64,000 nt of DNA from JADGRA01 sp052143535 (lineage in GTDB: Bacteria; Myxococcota; Myxococcia; Myxococcales; Myxococcaceae), in contig JBKQSS010000091.1 in the NCBI GenBank assembly GCA_052143535.1, positions 62,001-126,000 of the forward strand, given 5' to 3'. The notes under the pieces were generated by a model, which searched no databases, was not told the DNA's origin, and worked only from the letters and a program-made list of their open reading frames with translations. Numbering within the stretch: the stretch's first letter is position 1; the number at the start of each line of letters is the position of its first letter. The position numbers were made by a program, and so were the translations under genes. Of this stretch, positions 36,892-44,695 are shown one piece after another.

Positions 36892-38391
36892 GTGTCGGCA
36901 CCTTCCGTTGTCACCCCGGTCACCCCGACGCCCGCACGTCCGGTGAGCGCATGGGTGCTCGCGCAGCTGGCGGCCATCGTCGGCCCGGCCCAAGTGCTTT
37001 CCGACCGCGGAGCGCTGCGCACTTACGCGAGTGATGCCCTCGCCACCTTTGCCGTCGAGCCAGGCGTGGTGGTGTTGCCCGCGTCCACCGCCGAAGTGGC
37101 AGCAGTGGTGAAGGTGGCGCGAGCGGCCAGCCTCCCGGTCGTGCCGCGCGGGTCCGGAACGGGGCTCTCCGGCGGCGCGCTCCCCGTCCCGGGCTGCATC
37201 TTGGTTGGGCTCTCACGCATGAAGCGCATTCTCGAAGTCGACCTCCCCAACCGCTGGATGCGCGTCGAGCCGGGCGTCATCAACCTCGACGTCAGTAAGC
37301 GCCTGGCTCCGGACGGCTATTACTACGCGCCCGACCCATCCTCGCAGAGCGTGTGCACCATCGGCGGGAACCTGGCGGAGAACTCGGGCGGAGCGCATTG
37401 CCTCAAGTATGGCTTCACGGTGAACCATGTGCTCGCGGCTCGGCTGGTGACGTTTGACGGAACGGTGGTGGACCTCGGCTCGGCGGTGCCGGACACACCC
37501 GGCTTCGACGTGCTCGGGGTATTGGTCGGCAGCGAGGGGCTGCTCGGCATCGTCACCGAGGTCACGTTGCGCATCCTGCGCAAGCCCGAGGCCACTCGGA
37601 CATTCTTCGCCACTTTCCCCTCCACCACCGAGGCCGGGCGCTGTGTCTCGGAAATTATTGGCTCCGGCATCATCCCGGCCGCCATCGAAATGATGGACCG
37701 GCTGGCCATCGAAGCGGCCAAAGCCGCGACTGGCGTGGATTGGCCAGACGTCGGGGCGGCGCTGCTCATGGACGTCGACGGGCCGGTGGCGGAGGCCGAG
37801 CACACCTCGCAGAAGGCGCTCGAGCTAGCGCGTCAAACCGGGGCGCTCGAGGTCCGCGTTCCCAAGGACGAGAGTGAGCGGCTGCTGATGTGGAAAGGGA
37901 GAAAGAGTGCCTTTGCGGCGGTGGGCCGCATCAGCCCCAACTACCTTGTCCAGGACGGCGTCATCCCGCGCACCGCCATCGCCGAGGTGCTGGCTGAAAT
38001 CAGCCGTCTGTCGTTGAAGGACGGCCTGCGCGTGGCCAACGTCTTCCACGCCGGTGACGGCAACCTCCACCCGCTGGTGCTCTTCGACGCAAAGCTCCCC
38101 GGTGAGGAGCAGCGCGCAGAGGCGCTGGCTGGAGAAATTCTGCGCATCTGTCTGCGCTACGGCGGCTCCATTACCGGCGAGCACGGTGTGGGCGCAGACA
38201 AGGCCATCTACATGGGGGAGATGTTTACCGAAGCCGACCTGGACACCATGTCCCGAGTGCGGTGCGCCTTTGACCCAGAGCAGCGCTTCAACCCGGGGAA
38301 AGTCTTCCCCACCCCGAGACTGTGCGGAGACCGGCCCGGGCTGTACCGTCCCCACCCAGCCGAGCTGGCCGGTCTGGCGGAGCGCGTCTGA
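36892..38391 (+). CDS. glcD: Glycolate oxidase FAD subunit
   Basis: FAD-linked oxidase of 499 residues that oxidises glycolate (or D-lactate) to the 2-oxoacid. The start is GTG 36892 with CGGAG nine bases upstream; the frame is open further back over aceB but without family similarity. It has the PP-loop flavin motif VPRGSGTGLSGGALPVPG, GNLAENSGGAHCLKYGFTVNH, the C-terminal FAD-oxidase domain with VFHAGDGNLHPL and ITGEHGVGADK, and FDPEQRFNPGKVFP at the end. Its stop overlaps the start of glcE by one base. The subunit set with GlcE and GlcF is typical of the bacterial glycolate oxidase complex at the inner membrane. Confidence 0.94.
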   Translation: MSAPSVVTPVTPTPARPVSAWVLAQLAAIVGPAQVLSDRGALRTYASDALATFAVEPGVVVLPASTAEVAAVVKVARAASLPVVPRGSGTGLSGGALPVPGCILVGLSRMKRILEVDLPNRWMRVEPGVINLDVSKRLAPDGYYYAPDPSSQSVCTIGGNLAENSGGAHCLKYGFTVNHVLAARLVTFDGTVVDLGSAVPDTPGFDVLGVLVGSEGLLGIVTEVTLRILRKPEATRTFFATFPSTTEAGRCVSEIIGSGIIPAAIEMMDRLAIEAAKAATGVDWPDVGAALLMDVDGPVAEAEHTSQKALELARQTGALEVRVPKDESERLLMWKGRKSAFAAVGRISPNYLVQDGVIPRTAIAEVLAEISRLSLKDGLRVANVFHAGDGNLHPLVLFDAKLPGEEQRAEALAGEILRICLRYGGSITGEHGVGADKAIYMGEMFTEADLDTMSRVRCAFDPEQRFNPGKVFPTPRLCGDRPGLYRPHPAELAGLAERV

Positions 38392-39626
38392 TGGCGGGGC
38401 TGGTTCTACCGGGCACGCCCGGCGACGCGGTCTTGGGAGTGCAGCCAGCCCGCATCTATCGCCCCGTCTCCCTGGACGAGGCCGAGGAGGCCGTTCGAGA
38501 GGGTGCGCGGGAGCGCCTTCGCCTGGCCTTCGTCGGCGGCGGGACGGAGTTGGACTTGGGCGCTCCACCCTCGGCGCTCGACGCAGTCCTCTACACCACC
38601 GGCTTGGCGCGGGTGCTGGAGTACGCCCCCCTCGACCAAATCGTGACGGTGGAAGCCGGCGTCCGCTTGGGTGCGCTCCAGGCGCAGTTGCGGGAGCAAC
38701 GCCAAATGCTGGCCCTGGACCCTCCTTGGGGGGACCGCGCGACGCTCGGCGGCATCGTCGCCGCCAATGCCTTTGGTGCCCGTCGAACGCGCTACGGCAG
38801 CGTGCGCGACCTCATCATCGGAGTGACGCTGGTGCGAGCCGACGGGACGAGGGCCAAGGGGGGTGGCAAGGTGGTGAAAAACGTCGCTGGGTTCGACCTG
38901 CCGAAGTTGATGGTTGGCTCGCTGGGAAGCCTGGGCCTCATTGGCACGGTGACGTTTCGCTTGCACCCTCTGCCCGAGTCATCGAGCACCGTCGTCTTCC
39001 CCCGCGCGACGCCGTCGGGGCTCCAGCGCCTCCTCGGGCAGATGCAAAAGGCCCAGCTGGAACCGGCCGCAGTGGCGGCACTGTGGGGCGAGGGGGGCCT
39101 GGACTTGGGCTGCCGCTTTGAGGGTTTCGAGGCCGGCGTCCGGCAGCAGCGCTCCCGCCTGGCTTCGCTCGCTCGCGAGCTCGAGCTCGTTGTGGACGTC
39201 CTCGACGGGTCTGCCTCGGACGGCTTCTGGAGCCGCCAGGCCTCGGTGCGCGAGGCCCCGGCAAACGTGCGCGCAAAAATCGCCACTCAACCCTCGGAGT
39301 TCCCCGTCGTCGCCGGCGAGCTCTGGCCGCTCCTCTCTCAGGCCCTGCAGGCGCCGCGGGCCGTCTTCTACCCGACGCTGGGGCTCTCCTTCGTCGCCGG
39401 AAACATGCGCGACGCGGCAGCGTTGGCCTTGACCATCGCCCGGACGCGAGAGGCGCTCGTCTCGCGGGGAGGCCACCTCGTCCTCCACGCCGCCCCGTCC
39501 GAGTTGCGGGCTCTTAGCGACGTGTGGGGGCCCGCTCCCGCGGCCGCCCTCCTCTTTCACCGGGTGAAGGAGGCCCTCGACCCCGAGCACCGCCTGGCAG
39601 CCGGGCGCCTGGTGGGAGGCCTGTAG
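38391..39626 (+). CDS. glcE: Glycolate oxidase FAD-binding subunit
   Basis: A 411-residue FAD-binding PCMH-type protein. The start ATG 38391 overlaps the glcD stop (TGATG), a sign of translational coupling. It has a compact flavin-binding region with LAFVGGGTELDLG, IVTVEAGVRLGALQAQL, DRATLGGIVAANAFGARRTRYG and KNVAGFDLPKLMVGSLGSLGLI, then a C-terminal cap. It is shorter than GlcD and lacks the GlcD C-terminal GEHGVG segment, as expected for GlcE. It needs GlcD and GlcF for activity in well-studied systems. Confidence 0.92.
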   Translation: MAGLVLPGTPGDAVLGVQPARIYRPVSLDEAEEAVREGARERLRLAFVGGGTELDLGAPPSALDAVLYTTGLARVLEYAPLDQIVTVEAGVRLGALQAQLREQRQMLALDPPWGDRATLGGIVAANAFGARRTRYGSVRDLIIGVTLVRADGTRAKGGGKVVKNVAGFDLPKLMVGSLGSLGLIGTVTFRLHPLPESSSTVVFPRATPSGLQRLLGQMQKAQLEPAAVAALWGEGGLDLGCRFEGFEAGVRQQRSRLASLARELELVVDVLDGSASDGFWSRQASVREAPANVRAKIATQPSEFPVVAGELWPLLSQALQAPRAVFYPTLGLSFVAGNMRDAAALALTIARTREALVSRGGHLVLHAAPSELRALSDVWGPAPAAALLFHRVKEALDPEHRLAAGRLVGGL

Positions 39627-39631
39627 ACGCC

Positions 39632-40906
39632 ATGGCGCAGCGCGAACTCCTCGATGACTGCGTCCACTGCGGCTTTTGCCTTCCGCATTGCCCCACCTAC
39701 CAGTCCTGGGGCGAGGAGATGGACAGTCCCCGCGGCCGCATTGAGCTCATGAAGGGGCTGCGAGGCGGAGCGGTGTCCCTCACCCCAGAGGTGGTGGGCT
39801 ACTTCGACCGCTGCCTGGGCTGTCTGGCGTGCGTCACCGCCTGCCCCTCGGGCGTGAAGTACGGGACGCTCATCGAGCAGACGCGAGCCCGCGTGGAGGC
39901 CGTCCACGGGCGCAAGCTGGCGGACCGGGCGTTTCGGTCGCTGGTGTTCTCGCTCTTCCCGCACCCAGCGCGCCTCCGGGCAATGCTTTTGCCCCTGTGG
40001 CTCTACGTCGTCTCTGGGCTTCAGTGGCTCGTCCGGGCGAGTGGCCTTCTAAGGTTGTTGCCAGCCCGGCTCCAACAGCTCGAGGCGATGCTGCCGGTGG
40101 TGAGATGGGCACACCTCCAAGCGACGCTCCCAGCGCACGTGCCGGCCCAGGGCGCCAAGCGGGCCACGGTGGGCTTGGTGGCCGGCTGCGTGCAGCGCGT
40201 CTTCTTTCCGGCGGTCAACGCGGCGACGGTGCGGGTGCTGGCAGCCGAGGGGTGCGAAGTCCTTGTGCCACCCCAGGGCTGTTGCGGAGCCCTCTCGCTT
40301 CACACCGGGCGGGCCGCGGAGGGGCTGTCGATGGCCCGAGGCCTCATCGCTGCCTTCGAGAAGTCAGCGGTGGAGACGGTTGTCATCAACTCTGCGGGCT
40401 GCGGTAGCGTGCTGAAGGAGTACGGCCAGCTGCTGGCCGGGGACTTGGCCTGGGCGGAGCGCGCGCGCCTCTTCAGCGCGAAGGTTCGCGACGTGCACGA
40501 GTTCCTCGCCACACTGGGGCCGCGCGCCGTCCGTCATCCGCTGAGCGCCCGGGTTGCCTACCACGACGCCTGCCATCTGTCCCACGGCCAAGGCATTCGC
40601 GCCCAGCCGCGCCAATTGCTGCGGGCCATCCCCGGGGTGGAGCTCCTGGAGGTTCCCGACGGCGACACCTGCTGCGGGAGCGCCGGGACATACAACCTGA
40701 TGGAGCCAAAGAGCGCCGCCGAAATTGGCAAGCGCAAGGTGGCCAACGTCCTCAGCACCGGTTGTGGCGTGCTGGCGGCCGCCAACCCGGGCTGCACGCT
40801 TCAAATTCAGAAGCTGCTCCGGGACCAGGGGAAGCAGCTGCCGGCGGTCCACCCCATCCAACTCCTCGACGCCTCTATCCGCGGAGTGGCGCTCGAGCCG
40901 GGCTAG
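39632..40906 (+). CDS. glcF: Glycolate oxidase iron-sulfur subunit
   Basis: A 424-residue protein starting at ATG 39632, five bases after glcE. It has two [4Fe-4S] motifs near the N-terminus (CVHCGFCLPHCP and CLGCLACVTACPSG) and two CCG domains (GCVQRVFF with GCCGALSLH, then HDACHLSHGQG with DTCCGSAGTYNL). This layout is standard for GlcF and the related LutA/GlpC electron carriers. It would pass electrons from the flavin subunits to the respiratory chain. It ends the co-directional lldP-aceB-glcDEF set and is convergent with a lipoprotein gene. Confidence 0.95.
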   Translation: MAQRELLDDCVHCGFCLPHCPTYQSWGEEMDSPRGRIELMKGLRGGAVSLTPEVVGYFDRCLGCLACVTACPSGVKYGTLIEQTRARVEAVHGRKLADRAFRSLVFSLFPHPARLRAMLLPLWLYVVSGLQWLVRASGLLRLLPARLQQLEAMLPVVRWAHLQATLPAHVPAQGAKRATVGLVAGCVQRVFFPAVNAATVRVLAAEGCEVLVPPQGCCGALSLHTGRAAEGLSMARGLIAAFEKSAVETVVINSAGCGSVLKEYGQLLAGDLAWAERARLFSAKVRDVHEFLATLGPRAVRHPLSARVAYHDACHLSHGQGIRAQPRQLLRAIPGVELLEVPDGDTCCGSAGTYNLMEPKSAAEIGKRKVANVLSTGCGVLAAANPGCTLQIQKLLRDQGKQLPAVHPIQLLDASIRGVALEPG

Positions 40907-40940
40907 AGAAACCCAGCTGCAGACACAACGCCCGGGGCAT

Positions 40941-41570
40941 TCACTGGATGGCGCACGGGCCGCCGTCCGCTGCAGGGACGCAAGCGACGCAAGTACCGGC
41001 ATCCATCAAAGGGACGCTGGCGCTCACCAAACAGGTGGTGAGGGCATTGGTGCCATTCACCTGTCCGTCGCCGAAAACGATGGAGTAGACGAGCGTCGAG
41101 CTACCTCCATCTGAGGTGGTGAATGGGTCGACCGTCAGGGTGCCACTGCTGCCCGGGCTCGACGTGTCATTGCAGGAAGTGTCGGTGACAACGCCAAAGA
41201 CATTGGACAGGAGCCCCGGTGGCGTGAAACTCCCGGTGTTGGGGTCAACGACGGTATAGGAGCCGGCCGTCAACGCAATGGCGTTGCCGTTGGCGTCCAG
41301 GTTCCCGAGCAGGATGAGCAGGTAGCTGAGGTTGCCAATCTGAGGCGGGACGATGTTGACGCCGAAGCTGACCCCGGACTGCAGAGCGGCACAGGTACCG
41401 GTGCCACCGGAAAGCAGCGCAAAGCCGACGGTCGGGTCTTCCGGCTCGAGAACCAGCAGGCTTTCCGCGATGGTGAAATTGAGGCTGGTGGTGCTGGTGC
41501 TACTCGAGCAGGCGACGAGGCCGGCGCTGGTCAGGGCCAGCAGGGCGAGCGTCCAGGTCCCAATCCGCAT
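40941..41570 (-). CDS. Lipoprotein of unknown function (paralogue A)
   Basis: A 209-residue lipoprotein; the start at 41570 is preceded by GGGGAGGATGAAGGC. The lipobox is GLVAC (Cys21). The mature part has a beta-rich pattern: TSLNFTIAESLLVLEPEDPTVGFALLSG, LTAGSYTVVDPNTG, DTSCNDTSSPGSSGTLTVDPF, YSIVFGDGQVNG. It ends with a short Cys segment (GTCVACVPAADGGPC). It is clearly related to the next gene (same order of the ITESLLVL, LTAGSYT, GSSGTLTV and YSIVFG segments). The pair is on the minus strand, so both may share a promoter upstream of 42263. I do not recognise a known domain. Confidence 0.72.
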   Translation of the reverse strand: MRIGTWTLALLALTSAGLVACSSSTSTTSLNFTIAESLLVLEPEDPTVGFALLSGGTGTCAALQSGVSFGVNIVPPQIGNLSYLLILLGNLDANGNAIALTAGSYTVVDPNTGSFTPPGLLSNVFGVVTDTSCNDTSSPGSSGTLTVDPFTTSDGGSSTLVYSIVFGDGQVNGTNALTTCLVSASVPLMDAGTCVACVPAADGGPCAIQ

Positions 41571-41669
41571 GCCTTCATCCTCCCCGTCGGCTGACTGCGA
41601 CTGTGCAAGCGTCCAGAAGGGCCTCGCGCCGCACGCAGTGGCCTCGGGCGCCGGGCGCCAACCCCGAGC

Positions 41670-42263
41670 TCATGGGAACCCGGGAGCGAGACAAGCGACC
41701 CCACCATCGAGAATGGGGGGGGCAGTGGCGGGAATGACGCAGGTCACCAGGGGGTAGGAACCGGTGAATTGGTCGTTGCCAAAGACCACCGAGTAGGTGG
41801 CGACGGAGGCAGCGCCCGCATCCAGGGGAAAGGGCTGGACGGTGATGGTGCCGCTGTTGCCACCGGTGGCGGTGAAGTCACAGGCCACGTCGGTTTCGTA
41901 TTCGACGGACGTCGCGTACAGCCCGGCATCCTGAGGGCCATTCGCGCTTGGCATGTTGATGGTGTAGCTGCCCGCGGTCAGCGGAAGCAGCCCGAGCTCC
42001 GGACTGAGCGACGCCAAATAGAAAGTCAGAAAGTCGCTGCTCAGAATCTGGGTGAAGCCCGCTCCTGCCTGGAAGGCGGGGCAGTTTCCTGAGTTGCTGG
42101 CGAGGACCACCGTGCCTTCGGTCGTGTCCGCCGCGCTGAGGAGCAGCAGGCCCTCAGTAATTTCGAAGCCGAGCTGGGTATTGGTGATGCCCTGCGTGCC
42201 GCAGGAGATGACACCCACACTCAACAGCGCCAACGTTGCCACCGTCCCCAGCGTCCTGCGCAT
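41670..42263 (-). CDS. Lipoprotein of unknown function (paralogue B)
   Basis: A 197-residue lipoprotein; the start at 42263 is preceded by CAGGAGACG. The signal ends in GVISC (Cys21). It repeats the motif order of the downstream gene: LGFEITEGLLLLSAADTTEGTVVL, LPLTAGSYTINMP, CDFTATGGNSGTITVQPF, TYSVVFGNDQFTGSYPLVTCVIPA. It is 99 bp upstream of its paralogue on the same strand and 39 bp downstream of the desaturase gene. The two look like a tandem duplication. The function is unknown; outer-membrane or periplasmic anchoring is inferred from the lipobox. Confidence 0.72.
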   Translation of the reverse strand: MRRTLGTVATLALLSVGVISCGTQGITNTQLGFEITEGLLLLSAADTTEGTVVLASNSGNCPAFQAGAGFTQILSSDFLTFYLASLSPELGLLPLTAGSYTINMPSANGPQDAGLYATSVEYETDVACDFTATGGNSGTITVQPFPLDAGAASVATYSVVFGNDQFTGSYPLVTCVIPATAPPILDGGVACLAPGFP

Positions 42264-42302
42264 GCCTTGCGTCTCCTGTTAGGTGCGAGTCGAATTCAAA
42301 CG

Positions 42303-43340
42303 TCAGACGCTCTGCACCTGTTCGCGCGCGGCGATGGTGATGGCCTCGGTGAAGGCCCGGTCCGCGGGACGCTCCTCAGTCACCGGAGCTGCGGACCCCC
42401 GGAGGCGCCGGCTGTACAGGCTCAGGCTGGGGTCGAAGATGAAGCGCAGCCCGAGCCGGGTCCAGCTTCGGTGGGCGTAGAGTGGCTCGTAGAGCTCGGG
42501 AGCGATGGCCTTCAGCTTCGGCAGCCGTGACCAGGGCACCATCATCAAGTCGTGGTGTTCATTGTGGTAGCCGACGTTAAAGGCGATTCGGTTCAGCGGC
42601 CCGTAGTAGGAGAAGGTCTCTTGAGGGCCTTCTGTCGTGAGGTAGTGCTCCTGAATCCAGCGCGCTCCCACCGGGTGGAGGCCGATGGCAAAGACGCTCG
42701 ACATGAAGAGGTAAAGGAGGGACCGCCATCCGAAGGCTCCCAGCACTGCGGCGACGAAGGCCACCTGCACCAGAAGGTTGGCGACATACCAGGCGTCCCA
42801 GATTTTGATGCGCTTCAGCCGGGGAACCCGTGCCGCCTGCCAGGCCCAGAAGGTAAACAGCCAGAGCGCCTTGCGGACCGCTCCGTTGCCCACCAGGCGG
42901 GCCTCCAACGGTCCGGCCAGGTCGGCGTCCAGGTCCGGGTCCCCCTGAAACCGGTGGTGAAGCAGGTGGTACTTCCGGAAGGGAATGGCGGCTGGAAAAA
43001 TGATGGGGAGCCCAGCGAAGATTTGTAGGACAGCATTGTCGCGGGCCCGCCGGAAGACGAGGTTGTGTGTGCTGTCATGAATCAACACCCACAATCCGTG
43101 CACCACGAAGGCCCCACCGAGCCATGCGGCGGCCAGCAGCAACCACACCGGCTGGGCCCGGAGCGCCCAGGCGGCCAGCAGTTGCGTCCCGACCAAAAAG
43201 AGCACCCAGAAGGCAGACCACGGCTCCCGCCCAAAGAGCTCGCGGACTTCCGGGTGCGTCCGCAACAGCGTACGGGTGCGCTCCAGGTGGGGTTCCGGGT
43301 AGCTCACTCTGTCGAAGGAAAGGGCGGGATGGACCGTCAT
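42303..43340 (-). CDS. Membrane fatty-acyl desaturase resembling sphingolipid Delta4-desaturase
   Basis: A 345-residue integral di-iron desaturase. The start at 43340 gives MTVHPALSFDRVSYPEPH, resembling the short N-terminal region of DES-type enzymes. Three His boxes are present: HDSTH (88-92), HLLHH (125-129) and HNEHH (259-263), plus GLHP (220-223) and EHY (231-233). The stretch QETFSYYGPLN followed by FNVGYHNEHHD is the typical signature of eukaryotic dihydroceramide Delta4-desaturases (DES1). A TACAAT hexamer on the minus strand at 43410-43415 is a possible -10. Ordinary acyl-lipid desaturation remains possible, but the resemblance to the DES family is strong over the whole length. Confidence 0.88.
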   Translation of the reverse strand: MTVHPALSFDRVSYPEPHLERTRTLLRTHPEVRELFGREPWSAFWVLFLVGTQLLAAWALRAQPVWLLLAAAWLGGAFVVHGLWVLIHDSTHNLVFRRARDNAVLQIFAGLPIIFPAAIPFRKYHLLHHRFQGDPDLDADLAGPLEARLVGNGAVRKALWLFTFWAWQAARVPRLKRIKIWDAWYVANLLVQVAFVAAVLGAFGWRSLLYLFMSSVFAIGLHPVGARWIQEHYLTTEGPQETFSYYGPLNRIAFNVGYHNEHHDLMMVPWSRLPKLKAIAPELYEPLYAHRSWTRLGLRFIFDPSLSLYSRRLRGSAAPVTEERPADRAFTEAITIAAREQVQSV

Positions 43341-43538
43341 CGCTGGGTGCCTATATGCGAAAAGCCGGCAAAAAACAGGCCCTCGGCCAGGCGCCTTCAA
43401 GGGCTGAGTATTGTAGCAGAAAGGCCTGGAACTTCCGGACGCTAGAAAGCGCAGGAAATTCGCACCGCGGCCCTGGCGACGCAGCGGGAGTCTGGGTTTC
43501 GTGGAATTTGGGTCGGCTGGCTGCCTGCTTCCGCCGCC

Positions 43539-44537
43539 TCAGCTTTCCGCCTTGGGGGCCCTTGTCATCAATTCCACCACGGCGCGCTTCGGTTCCTTGC
43601 CCTCGTACATGATGGCGTACACCTGGGCGCAGATGGGGAGCTCGACGCCGGTTTTCTCGGAGAGGTCCCGGGCGCTCTGAGCTGTCTTCACGCCTTCCGC
43701 CACCTGGTTCATCTCGCCCAGGACGTCCTTGAGCGGACGCCCCTTACCCAGCTCGACGCCGACACGGCGGTTTCTGGAGAGCTCCCCGGTGCAAGTCAGC
43801 ACCAAGTCCCCCATGCCAGAGAGCCCGGCCAGGGTCAGCGGGTTGGCCCCCTGCCGAACGGCAATGCGGGTAATTTCCGCGAGCCCACGGGTGATGAGCG
43901 CTGCCCGGGCGTTGTGCCCGAAGCCGAGGCCGTCGGAGATTCCGGCCGCAATGGCGATGCAGTTCTTGAGCGCCCCGCCCATCTCGACGCCAACCACATC
44001 GGTCGAGGTGTAGGCCCGGAAGCTCTCGGTCTGCAGCGTCTTCTGGACACGCAAGGCCACCTTGTCCCAGCGACTGGCGATGGTCACCACGGTGGGCATC
44101 CTTTGGGCGAGCTCCTTTGCAAAGGAAGGCCCGGAGAGGATGGCCAGGTAGGGATGGACCACCTCCGGAAGACAGTCCTCGAGCAGCTGGCTCATGGTCA
44201 TCAGCGAGCCATTCTCGATGCCCTTGCTCACGCAGACGATGGGCACGTGCTGCGGAATCCACGGCAGCGTTCGCTTCATCACCTCGCGCGTCGCCTGGCT
44301 GGGGATGGCCAGGATGACCAACTCCGCCCCGTCCAGCGCCTCGGACAGCTCACCGGTGGCCCGCACCCGCTCGCTCAACCGGATGCCAGGCAGATAGGCC
44401 GGGTTCTCGTGCTGGGTGTTGATGGCGGACACAGCGTTGGCGTCGCGGCCCCACACCCGGACTTGCGCGCAGTTGATGGCCAGGGTGTTGGCCAACGCCG
44501 TTCCGAAGGAGCCCGACCCGAGCACCGCCGCGCGCAT
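43539..44537 (-). CDS. gpsA: Glycerol-3-phosphate dehydrogenase [NAD(P)+]
   Basis: Makes sn-glycerol-3-phosphate from dihydroxyacetone phosphate for phospholipid synthesis. The start at 44537 gives the Rossmann motif MRAAVLGSGSFGTALA at the very N-terminus, with AGGAAGG upstream; the longer frame is not family-like. The 332-residue chain has VCVSKGIENGSL, LSGPSFAKELAQRMPT, the catalytic lysine in GALKNCIAIAAGISDGLGFGHN, and LAGLSGMGDLVLTCTGELSRNR, all diagnostic. The gene is separated from the desaturase by about 200 bp on the same strand and diverges from the histidine kinase gene. Confidence 0.96.
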   Translation of the reverse strand: MRAAVLGSGSFGTALANTLAINCAQVRVWGRDANAVSAINTQHENPAYLPGIRLSERVRATGELSEALDGAELVILAIPSQATREVMKRTLPWIPQHVPIVCVSKGIENGSLMTMSQLLEDCLPEVVHPYLAILSGPSFAKELAQRMPTVVTIASRWDKVALRVQKTLQTESFRAYTSTDVVGVEMGGALKNCIAIAAGISDGLGFGHNARAALITRGLAEITRIAVRQGANPLTLAGLSGMGDLVLTCTGELSRNRRVGVELGKGRPLKDVLGEMNQVAEGVKTAQSARDLSEKTGVELPICAQVYAIMYEGKEPKRAVVELMTRAPKAES

Positions 44538-44695
44538 GCTTTGCCTTCCTGGCGAGGCCCAGCCGCTAAGCCAACCGCCGGTCAGTCGTCGAGAGTAGCC
44601 CGGCGGCACACGGGCCGGACAGTAGGGGTGGGGCCCGGGCAGAGGCTTGGGCCTTGCACTGGAGGGACGGGCCGGTGAAACACTGTCTGTAGCCC

